From assembly GCA_026416655.1 (NCBI GenBank), contig JAOAES010000229.1, positions 1-8,315 on the forward strand: DNA of 8,315 nucleotides, read 5' to 3'. This document shows, one piece after another, positions 1 to 5,014 of the stretch. Every line of letters starts with the position of its first letter. The first letter of the stretch is position 1. Below the pieces are notes generated by a model, which was not told the origin of the DNA, ran no database searches, and saw nothing but the letters and a program-made list of their open reading frames with translations. A program made the translations under genes and the position numbers. The stretch comes from Fimbriimonadales bacterium (lineage in GTDB: Bacteria > Armatimonadota > Fimbriimonadia > Fimbriimonadales > GBS-DC).

Positions 1-86
1 ATCGGGGGTTGTTGCAGCGCGGGCGCAAACGCCCACAGCAGACCCCACAACAACGCCCACAGGCGCCAATGATAGGCTCTTCGCAT
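1..86 (-). CDS. N-terminal fragment of an exported protein (signal peptide only)
   Basis: Twenty-eight codons run from an ATG at 86 off the left edge. The translation starts MRRAYHWRLWALLWGLLWAF and continues APALQQPP. That is a basic N-region, a Trp/Leu-rich hydrophobic stretch and a small-residue region, as in a Sec signal peptide. It lies 37 nt downstream of the rhodanese stop on the same strand. No Shine-Dalgarno is visible, but a TACAAT box at 99..94 sits 7 nt before the ATG, the same arrangement as three other gene starts in this window, which supports this start. Nothing of the mature protein is visible, so no function can be given. It might be cotranscribed with the rhodanese, another exported protein, or start its own leaderless transcript. 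Confidence 0.55.
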   Translation of the reverse strand, partial: MRRAYHWRLWALLWGLLWAFAPALQQPP

Positions 87-93
87 CGGGGGA

Positions 94-99
94 ATTGTA
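94..99 (-). promoter_or_regulatory. Putative -10 box (GG-TACAAT) of a leaderless promoter
   Basis: TACAAT on the minus strand, preceded by GG, ends 7 nt before the ATG at 86. Initiation 6-7 nt beyond the box would put the transcript 5' end at or one base before the start codon. No -35 hexamer is recognisable. Confidence 0.4.
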
Positions 100-123
100 C
101 CTGTTGTGGGAAGCTCTTGGTTG

Positions 124-993
124 TTACTTCTCCACAGGCAACCCCTTCGCGCTCCATTGCACCCACGAGCCGTCGTAGGTTTGAACCTCGATTCCCAGCA
201 AGTAGCGCAGAGTGAACCAGAGCTGGCTCGCCTCGCGCCCCGAATTGCAGTAGGTCACCAGCGGGCGTCCCGTGTCCACGCCGAGCTGCTTGAGCTTCTC
301 GCGAATCTCGTCGGGGCTGCGCCAGACGCTCACATTCCCCTCCGTGCGCAGCATTTCACGCAGAAAGAGGTTCTGCGCCGTCGGAATATGCCCCGCCTGA
401 TACTGCTGGGGCGAACGCGCGTCCAGCAATTGCACTGGCTCTGGCGACTCGAGATACTTCTGCAGCCAGTCCAGCGTGCGGAAGATTTCGAGATTGGGCT
501 GCGCCGCCAGTGTCTGTGATTCCAGTGTGGGGATTTTGTTCGTGAGGGGGCGGTTCTCGGCTTTCCACTTTTCAAACCCGCCGTTCAGCACGCCCACGCG
601 CGTATGCCCAATCGCAATCAGCGCGAGCGCGGCATAGGTCGCAGCGGAAAAAGCGTCATCTGCGCTGGAGTAGATGACCACCTCGTTCTCTGAACCGATT
701 CCCATCGCGCCGAAAATCTCGGCGAGGCGTTCTGGCGGCAGCAACTGACCGGGAATGCCGCCGCGACTGACGCGCAGCGTTTCTGTGCTGAGGAAAATCG
801 CATTCGGGATATGCTCCTGCAAATACGCAGGTAGTGCGCCCCGCGCATCGATAATCCGAATATTCGGATCATTCAATCGGCTGGCAAGCCACTCTGTGCT
901 GACCAGCTGTGGTTTTTCAAGGCGCGCCTGGGCGAAACCGAGCGCGAACATCATAGTAAGCCACAGTCCTACCGCTATCGCGCGTACTCGCAT
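124..993 (-). CDS. Exported two-domain rhodanese-like sulfurtransferase
   Basis: The 289-residue product has a signal peptide (residues 1-23, with AQA before a likely cleavage site) followed by two rhodanese domains, so it probably acts outside the cytoplasm. The first domain (about 28-150) has the IIDAR and GGFEKW landmarks, but its active-site loop reads YSSADDAFSA with Ser109-Ser110 where the catalytic Cys would be, so it is probably structural. The second (about 170-287) has LLDARSPQQYQAGHIP and the loop YCNSGREAS, with Cys249 as the predicted persulfide-carrying nucleophile. Active C-terminal and inactive N-terminal domains are usual for thiosulfate/3-mercaptopyruvate sulfurtransferases; the real donor and acceptor cannot be told. 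I chose ATG 993 over the in-frame GTG at 1017 because GGGAGGG at 1006..1000 lies 6 nt before it and the signal peptide starts there. It is 34 nt downstream of the coiled-coil gene and may be cotranscribed. Confidence 0.88.
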   Translation of the reverse strand: MRVRAIAVGLWLTMMFALGFAQARLEKPQLVSTEWLASRLNDPNIRIIDARGALPAYLQEHIPNAIFLSTETLRVSRGGIPGQLLPPERLAEIFGAMGIGSENEVVIYSSADDAFSAATYAALALIAIGHTRVGVLNGGFEKWKAENRPLTNKIPTLESQTLAAQPNLEIFRTLDWLQKYLESPEPVQLLDARSPQQYQAGHIPTAQNLFLREMLRTEGNVSVWRSPDEIREKLKQLGVDTGRPLVTYCNSGREASQLWFTLRYLLGIEVQTYDGSWVQWSAKGLPVEK

Positions 994-999
994 AGCATT

Positions 1000-1006
1000 C
1001 CCTCCC
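1000..1006 (-). promoter_or_regulatory. Ribosome binding site of the rhodanese gene
   Basis: GGGAGGG lies 6 nt upstream of ATG 993. It falls inside the reading frame that would begin at GTG 1017, so it decides in favour of the shorter start. Confidence 0.7.
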
Positions 1007-1027
1007 TCGCAGGACACTCAGCGTACA

Positions 1028-1795
1028 TCAGTTTGCGCCAAGCGACGCTGGTGATACCTCAAGCCGCCCACCCAGCATGATTCCGCATCCGAGCTGTTGC
1101 GCTGCTTCGCGCGCCCCCGCCGCCAGTTCGCGCCCTGCGGCGACCCCAATCGCTGGGACACTGCGTGCCGCCATCAACTGCGCCCGACGCGCGGCGCGCT
1201 CAATATCGGTCAAGTCGACCGTCCAGGAAATCTCCACGGCGATAACGACTTCTTCGCCGCTTATCTTGTCTATACCCGCCACGAACAGGTCTGTTTCGAT
1301 GAGGTCGTTGCGTTCCTGCTCGCTGAGCGGCGGCTCGGGCGCAAGGCGATCTTCGATATCTGGAAAATGAATGACGCGCACATTTTTAAGGAGCTGGCTA
1401 AAGTAGGAACGCGCCTGGTCACGATATTTCGTCTCCAGCGATAAGCCTTTCAGCTCCGCGATGTCGTTGGTGTTCTTCTTGATTTGTTCATCGCGCTTCG
1501 CAAGTTCCTGTTCTACGCGCTCAAAGCCCTCGCGCATCTCCTGACGCACATTCTCAAACTCGCGGTCAACACGCTCGAAGCCTTCGCGCATCTCGCGGTC
1601 GACGCGCTCAAAGCCCTCGCGCATCTCCTGACGCACCGCCTTGAACTCTGCGCGAGTCTCTTCACGGAACTCTTCCAGTTCATCGGGCATGCGCTGCAGC
1701 GCGCGTGGCACGAGAATGGCGAACAGTCTGCGTCGCCACTCGTCGTTCTGCTCCAGGAATTCCGCCAGTTCCTCAACAGTCTCGATAATTGGCAT
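1028..1795 (-). CDS. Coiled-coil protein with a C-terminal nuclease-like (PD-(D/E)XK-type) domain
   Basis: The product has 255 residues. Residues 1-45 form an acidic helical head. Residues 46-115 are a long coiled coil built on the unit REMREGFERVD: the segment VRQEMREGFERV occurs at 54-65 and again at 83-94, with a diverged copy between. Residues 120-250 are a globular alpha/beta domain with ETDLFVAGID, VVIAVEISWTVDLTDIERAARRA and an Ala-rich end. This layout resembles hypothetical proteins often labelled DUF3782-like that are frequent in Cyanobacteria, Chloroflexota and Armatimonadota. Their second half is reminiscent of the restriction-endonuclease fold, with D169 and E188 as possible metal ligands, but the usual Lys after the Glu is Ser190, so activity is uncertain. 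There is no signal peptide, so it is cytoplasmic. No Shine-Dalgarno precedes ATG 1795; a TATAAT box lies 8 nt upstream. I do not know the biological role. Confidence 0.8.
   Translation of the reverse strand: MPIIETVEELAEFLEQNDEWRRRLFAILVPRALQRMPDELEEFREETRAEFKAVRQEMREGFERVDREMREGFERVDREFENVRQEMREGFERVEQELAKRDEQIKKNTNDIAELKGLSLETKYRDQARSYFSQLLKNVRVIHFPDIEDRLAPEPPLSEQERNDLIETDLFVAGIDKISGEEVVIAVEISWTVDLTDIERAARRAQLMAARSVPAIGVAAGRELAAGAREAAQQLGCGIMLGGRLEVSPASLGAN
1515..1636 (-). repeat. Internal direct repeat encoding coiled-coil units
   Basis: A 35-bp sequence is identical at 1515-1549 and 1602-1636, offset by 87 bp (29 codons, in frame). A diverged copy lies at about 1571-1600. The repeat encodes VRQEMREGFERV and allows the coiled-coil length to change by in-frame recombination or slippage. 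Confidence 0.85.
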
Positions 1796-1803
1796 CTGAA
1801 AGG

Positions 1804-1809
1804 ATTATA
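1804..1809 (-). promoter_or_regulatory. -10 box (GG-TATAAT) of the coiled-coil gene, leaderless type
   Basis: A perfect TATAAT on the minus strand, preceded by CAGG, ends 8 nt before ATG 1795. Transcription would begin within about 2 nt of the start codon, matching the absence of a Shine-Dalgarno. No convincing -35 is visible. Confidence 0.6.
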
Positions 1810-1844
1810 CCTGAAAACGATGTCTTGCCCCTGCGCCCTCAGGG

Positions 1845-1850
1845 TACAAT
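1845..1850 (+). promoter_or_regulatory. -10 box (GG-TACAAT) of apbE, leaderless type
   Basis: TACAAT preceded by AGGG ends 8 nt before ATG 1859. Its expected -35 position (about 1822-1827) overlaps that of the opposing promoter at 1804-1809, so the two divergent promoters share the same 35 bp. Confidence 0.55.
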
Positions 1851-1858
1851 CGCTCTCG

Positions 1859-2725
1859 ATGTTCGCCTTCCACTGGCGCGCGATGGGCACAGAGTACGCC
1901 CTGCACCTGCCTTATGACGACCCGCAATTGGCGGAAGCTGTCGCCGCTGAGTTGCGTGAGGAAACGCGCCGCCTCGAACGCCAGCTGAGTCTCTATCTGC
2001 CCGACAGCGACCTGTGTTACCTGAATGCGCACGCCCACCAGCACCCCGTACGCGTGGAACCCGAACTGTTCCAGCTGCTGCAGACCTGCAAAGAACTGTA
2101 CGAACTCACCGAAGGCGTGTTCGACCCGACTGTGACGCCCCTGCTGCGCCTGTGGGGCTTTGTAGACAAGCAGTTTCGTGTTCCTCATGCCGAAGCCGTC
2201 GAAGAGAGCCTGGAGCGCGTAGGAATGGACTTCGTGTTGCTGGAGCCGGCGGGCTGTTGGGTCTACTATGCGCTGCCGAGCGTGGAGCTGAGCTTCGGCG
2301 CGATAGGCAAGGGCTGGGCGGTTGCGCAGTGTGTGCGGATACTACGGGAGCTGGGCATCGAGTCGGCTCTGGTGGACGCCGGGGGCAGCACGCTCTACGC
2401 GCTGGGCGCGCCGCCCGACGCGGAGGGCTGGCTATTCCGAATGCCCGACGGCAACGAGACGCTACTGCGCGACGCCGCCGTCGGCGTCTCAGGCGACACG
2501 GAGCAGTATTTTGAGGTGGACGGCGTGCGTTACGGACATATCATCGATCCACGCACAGGCTACCCCGCGCCGTCGCGCCCACCCGTCACTCTCATCGGGG
2601 ACGACCCCATCCTCTGCGACGCGCTCAGCACCGCCCTCTACATCGAACCGTCGCTCTCTAAAATCGCTCTCACCCGCTGTAGGTCGGTCTCCGTATCTAC
2701 TGCAATCGACGGATGCCCGAAGTAG
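1859..2725 (+). CDS. apbE: ApbE-family FAD:protein FMN transferase, C-terminally shortened
   Basis: ApbE enzymes transfer FMN from FAD to a Ser/Thr of target flavoproteins, using a bound divalent metal. The 288-residue product has the family landmarks in order: AMGT (8-11), ELTEGVFDPTVTPLLRLWGF (82-101), SFGAIGKGWAVAQC (145-158), VDAGGSTLYALG (172-183), GVSGDTEQYFEVDGVRYGHI (209-228) then IDPRTGYPA, and DALSTAL (254-260), whose Asp and Thr are the expected metal ligands. The last family-like residue is near 262; the tail 263-288 reads as antisense of kdsB, and the roughly 35-40 residues that usually follow DAxxTAL are missing. No signal peptide or lipobox is visible, unlike many exported ApbE proteins. 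ATG 1859 fits the family start and the -10 box 8 nt upstream; the in-frame ATG at 1820 would add an unrelated MSCPCALRVQSLS and precede that box. No flavoprotein target is in the window. Confidence 0.88.
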   Translation: MFAFHWRAMGTEYALHLPYDDPQLAEAVAAELREETRRLERQLSLYLPDSDLCYLNAHAHQHPVRVEPELFQLLQTCKELYELTEGVFDPTVTPLLRLWGFVDKQFRVPHAEAVEESLERVGMDFVLLEPAGCWVYYALPSVELSFGAIGKGWAVAQCVRILRELGIESALVDAGGSTLYALGAPPDAEGWLFRMPDGNETLLRDAAVGVSGDTEQYFEVDGVRYGHIIDPRTGYPAPSRPPVTLIGDDPILCDALSTALYIEPSLSKIALTRCRSVSVSTAIDGCPK

Positions 2726-3369
2726 ACCATCCGGATTTTGTAGCCGTGTTCCAATACACGCAACTGCTCCAGCATCTCCGTACGCTCCAGCGGGGTCGGC
2801 TCCCACTGAGCGTACTGTAGCAACAGCGGCTTGCGGAATACATACAGCCCGATATGGCGCAGCACGGGCACTTCGGTCGCTTCGCGGGGATACGGGATAC
2901 GCGAGCGGGAGAAGTAGAGCGCGTCGCCGTTGAGGTCTACCACCACTTTCACCACGCTGGGGGTTTCATAATCTTCAGGCTTCGCGTGGCAGTAGAGGCT
3001 GCTCATCATCACGCTGGGGTCGTCCAGCAGGGGCTGTACCGCGCGATCGATGGCTGCGGGGTTAAGCAACGGTTCGTCGCCCTGAATGTTCACATAGATT
3101 TCGCCGTCGGTGCGGCGGGCGACTTCTGCCATGCGGTCAGTCCCCGACCGATGGGCGTGGCTGGTGAGCATTGCCTGCGCCCCGAACGATTCGGCGACCT
3201 GCACGATTTCGGGGTCGGGCGTGGCGATGTAGAGTTCGTGCAGGGAGCGCGCCTGTCGAGCGCGCTCCCACACCCACTGCACCATCGGTTTGCCCGCGAT
3301 GTCCAGCAGCGGCTTGTTGGGCAGGCGCGTCGCCGCCAGACGCGCCGGAATGACGCCAATCACCTTCAT
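2638..3369 (-). CDS. kdsB: 3-deoxy-manno-octulosonate cytidylyltransferase (CMP-Kdo synthetase)
   Basis: KdsB activates Kdo with CTP to CMP-Kdo in the cytoplasm, the donor for the inner core of lipopolysaccharide, so the host probably has an outer membrane. The 243-residue length is close to the E. coli enzyme. Motifs in order: IPARLAATRLPNKPL (7-21, nucleotide-binding loop), HRSGTDRMAEV (73-83), YVNIQGDEPLLNP (92-104, with the metal-binding Asp of QGDEP), VVKVVVDLNGDALYFSRSRI (139-158) then PYPR, RHIGLYVFRKPLL (171-183), EPTPLERTEMLEQLRVLEHG (190-209) and SIAVDTETDLQRVR (221-234). Start ATG 3369 overlaps the DUF1015 stop as ATGA, with AGGTG 5 nt upstream, so translation is probably coupled. 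The 3' end overlaps convergent apbE by 88 bp; KdsB itself appears complete because VDTxxDLxxVRxxL is its normal ending. No other LPS gene is adjacent. Confidence 0.96.
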   Translation of the reverse strand: MKVIGVIPARLAATRLPNKPLLDIAGKPMVQWVWERARQARSLHELYIATPDPEIVQVAESFGAQAMLTSHAHRSGTDRMAEVARRTDGEIYVNIQGDEPLLNPAAIDRAVQPLLDDPSVMMSSLYCHAKPEDYETPSVVKVVVDLNGDALYFSRSRIPYPREATEVPVLRHIGLYVFRKPLLLQYAQWEPTPLERTEMLEQLRVLEHGYKIRMVYFGHPSIAVDTETDLQRVRAILESDGSM

Positions 3370-4586
3370 GCTTTCACCTGCCAGAGAATCAGCCCCGACA
3401 GCACCTTCGGATGGAAGTAGGTGGACTTGTGAGGCATCTTGCCGCCTGCACTGGCGATTTGTTGCAGGGCGCGCAACGGCGGCGGGTTAAGCAAGAATGC
3501 TGCCTGCGCCTTGCCCGAACGCACGGCATCGATGGCTTCCTCAGCGGAGCGGGTGTAGGTCTTTGACGGCTCATGGTAGCCCAACGCGGGCATCACCCGC
3601 TCGTGCAGCACCCATGAATCGAGGCGGGTCAGCGCGTCGGGCAGCTCCTCCACAGGGGGATAGGCTTTGGGGCGGATGAGCCATGCCCCCTCGCGCCACA
3701 CGAACCCAATCGCCTCACCGTCGTAGCGCGCCATCTGCTCTATGACCGTATCGGGCGCGACGGGGACGAGTTCGAACTCTGCACTGAGACGCGCCTGCCA
3801 GTCACTGGGCGTTCCCGGGGGCAGCTCCGCCAGCACCCGATGCGTCGGTAAAATCACCAGTCCCGGGTCGTCCAGCGGAACCAGCAGGATAGGCAGGAAC
3901 CGTTCTGGCGAGCCGTCAGTTCCGTACGCCTGTCCAAAGCGTAGGGCAGTTTCGTAGCGGTGGTGTCCGTCGGCGATCCATACACGCGCGTTCTCGAACG
4001 CCCGCTCGAAACGCGCCACATCGACCGGGTTCGTGATTCGCTCCAGCTTATGCGCGTTGCCTTCGGGCAGGTCGTCGCCCTCTACCTGGGCAATCGGTTC
4101 CCACAACAGGTCGGCGATGGCTTCTTGAAACGCGGGAGTGTCTTCGAACAGCCCGAAGATGGTCTCCATATGGGTTCGGGTCGCCTGCAGCAGGCGGAAG
4201 CGGTCTTCCTTCACGCCGGGAAAGGTCTGCTCGTGGGGCAACACGACGCCGTTCTCGTAAGGCTCGGTGTGCAACAAGACGAAATAGCCCGTGCGGATTC
4301 TGACCGTGTTCGTGAGCGGGTCAAAGAAACGCTGGGTATAGCGGTAGATGGCAGGTTCCGAATCTTGTCGCAGGACGCCTTCAGCGAGCCAGTGTTGCAG
4401 GAGGCGTGCTGCGTGTTCATAGCGGTTGTCGTCGCCTTGAGGCAGGGTCAGATGGACGATATTGTAGGGGTTGCGCCCCGCCAGCTCGGCGCGAAGCGAT
4501 TCGTCAATCACATCATACGGCGGCGCGACCACCTCGGGGATTAGTCGCGCGAACCGGGTCGCCCGAAAGGCTCTCACTATAGCCAT
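3366..4586 (-). CDS. DUF1015 family protein
   Basis: This 406-residue, full-length member of DUF1015 shows all the landmarks I know for the family: VAPPYDVI (20-27), NPYNIVHLTLP (39-49), GVVLPHEQTFPGVKEDR (113-129), the His-rich IADGHHRYETAL (204-215), PTHR (247-250) and a terminal MPHKSTYFHPKVLSGL (384-399). There is no signal peptide or membrane segment, so it is cytoplasmic. The biochemical role is unsettled. By inference, the DGHHR motif recalls the ParB-like fold that includes ATP/ADP-dependent serine kinases such as SbnI/SerK, so a small-molecule kinase is one possibility. ATG 4586 has AAGGAG 9 nt upstream. The stop overlaps the kdsB start (ATGA), so the two are translationally coupled. 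A promoter and roughly 100-nt leader lie in the gap before it. Confidence 0.9.
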   Translation of the reverse strand: MAIVRAFRATRFARLIPEVVAPPYDVIDESLRAELAGRNPYNIVHLTLPQGDDNRYEHAARLLQHWLAEGVLRQDSEPAIYRYTQRFFDPLTNTVRIRTGYFVLLHTEPYENGVVLPHEQTFPGVKEDRFRLLQATRTHMETIFGLFEDTPAFQEAIADLLWEPIAQVEGDDLPEGNAHKLERITNPVDVARFERAFENARVWIADGHHRYETALRFGQAYGTDGSPERFLPILLVPLDDPGLVILPTHRVLAELPPGTPSDWQARLSAEFELVPVAPDTVIEQMARYDGEAIGFVWREGAWLIRPKAYPPVEELPDALTRLDSWVLHERVMPALGYHEPSKTYTRSAEEAIDAVRSGKAQAAFLLNPPPLRALQQIASAGGKMPHKSTYFHPKVLSGLILWQVKA

Positions 4587-4595
4587 ATCTATCTA

Positions 4596-4601
4596 CTCCT
4601 T
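4596..4601 (-). promoter_or_regulatory. Ribosome binding site of the DUF1015 gene
   Basis: AAGGAG lies 9 nt upstream of ATG 4586. It contrasts with the other transcription-unit heads in the window, which lack a Shine-Dalgarno. Confidence 0.65.
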
Positions 4602-4628
4602 CGTAATACGGTAGGGTGCGCTGCAGAA

Positions 4629-4660
4629 CTCCTGTATGGTAAGTCCTCAATAAGCAGGAG
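4629..4660 (-). other. Possible hairpin in the DUF1015 leader
   Basis: CTCCTG and CAGGAG arms (4629-4634 and 4655-4660) are separated by 20 nt in the predicted leader between the promoter at 4688 and the gene. The stem is short and the loop large, so the fold is weak evidence alone. I recognise no riboswitch family here. Confidence 0.25.
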
Positions 4661-4687
4661 AGACGCCCTCCAATTCAGAACGGCACA

Positions 4688-4715
4688 ATTATACCCGAAA
4701 GCAGTGTCATCTAAA
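4688..4715 (-). promoter_or_regulatory. Promoter of the DUF1015-kdsB operon
   Basis: The minus strand reads TTTAGA (4715..4710, 4 of 6 matches to TTGACA), a 16-nt spacer ending CGGG, and a perfect TATAAT (4693..4688). Predicted initiation near 4681 gives a leader of about 95-100 nt before ATG 4586. This separates DUF1015-kdsB from polX-DUF3006, although read-through from upstream is possible because I see no strong terminator between 4777 and 4716. Confidence 0.6.
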
Positions 4716-4777
4716 TGCCTCATTCGAGGAATCGTGCCCTGATAAAGGTCTGTCCGACGATTTTGCCTGCGAAGCGT

Positions 4778-5014
4778 TTATTCTCCTTGCAGTTCCTGTA
4801 AAAGCGACTCGATTTCCGAGCGCATTTTGGCTTGCGTCTCTCTGTCTTGGGTGAACTCCACGCGCAGCCAGTCGCCTTCGCGCGTGGCGGGGGGCAGCCA
4901 TTCAACCGGGCAGAGCCACTGCAGATAGTCGCCGTCTGGAAGGCGAATCAGCAACACCGCCAGCGTTCTCTCGGTATCGGTTGTCTCGATGCGATCCACA
5001 AAAGCGCGTATCAT
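4778..5014 (-). CDS. DUF3006 family small protein
   Basis: The 78-residue product begins MIRAFVDRIETTDTERTLAV and continues with LLIRLPDGDYLQW, then the family-like VEWLPPATREGDWLRVEF, and ends with a charged helix. This matches DUF3006: an N-terminal 'vDRiE' strand, a central 'LP...GD' turn and a C-terminal helix. Function is unknown; in other bacteria such genes often sit beside ComEC-like or metallo-beta-lactamase genes. ATG 5014 overlaps the polX TGA as ATGA and has AGGAGGA 7 nt upstream (5028..5022), so it is translationally coupled to polX. The frame stays open upstream to 5176, but that extension reads antisense-like composition inside polX and lacks a ribosome site. Cytoplasmic: no signal peptide. 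Confidence 0.8.
   Translation of the reverse strand: MIRAFVDRIETTDTERTLAVLLIRLPDGDYLQWLCPVEWLPPATREGDWLRVEFTQDRETQAKMRSEIESLLQELQGE

Noticed and set aside
994..1017. GTG start at 1017 for the rhodanese
   Set aside because: The Shine-Dalgarno GGGAGGG lies inside that extension, and the signal peptide begins at ATG 993.
1515..1636. 35-bp repeats as a possible CRISPR fragment
   Set aside because: Only two exact copies, in frame within a coiled-coil gene, with a diverged coding copy between them instead of a spacer.
1484..1858. Upstream extension of the apbE frame, open back to 1484
   Set aside because: It is antisense to the coiled-coil gene and has no ApbE similarity; family homology and the -10 box place the start at 1859.
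2854..3420. 188-codon plus-strand open frame opposite kdsB
   Set aside because: It is a mirror of kdsB in G+C-rich DNA, rich in His/Arg/Gly, with no recognisable domain or ribosome site.
3960..4544. 194-codon plus-strand open frame opposite the DUF1015 gene
   Set aside because: It lies wholly antisense to a full-length conserved family and shows no protein family features.
4715..4732. Short CCTC/GAGG hairpin after DUF3006 as a terminator
   Set aside because: Only four base pairs and no T tract, and it overlaps the -35 of the DUF1015 promoter.
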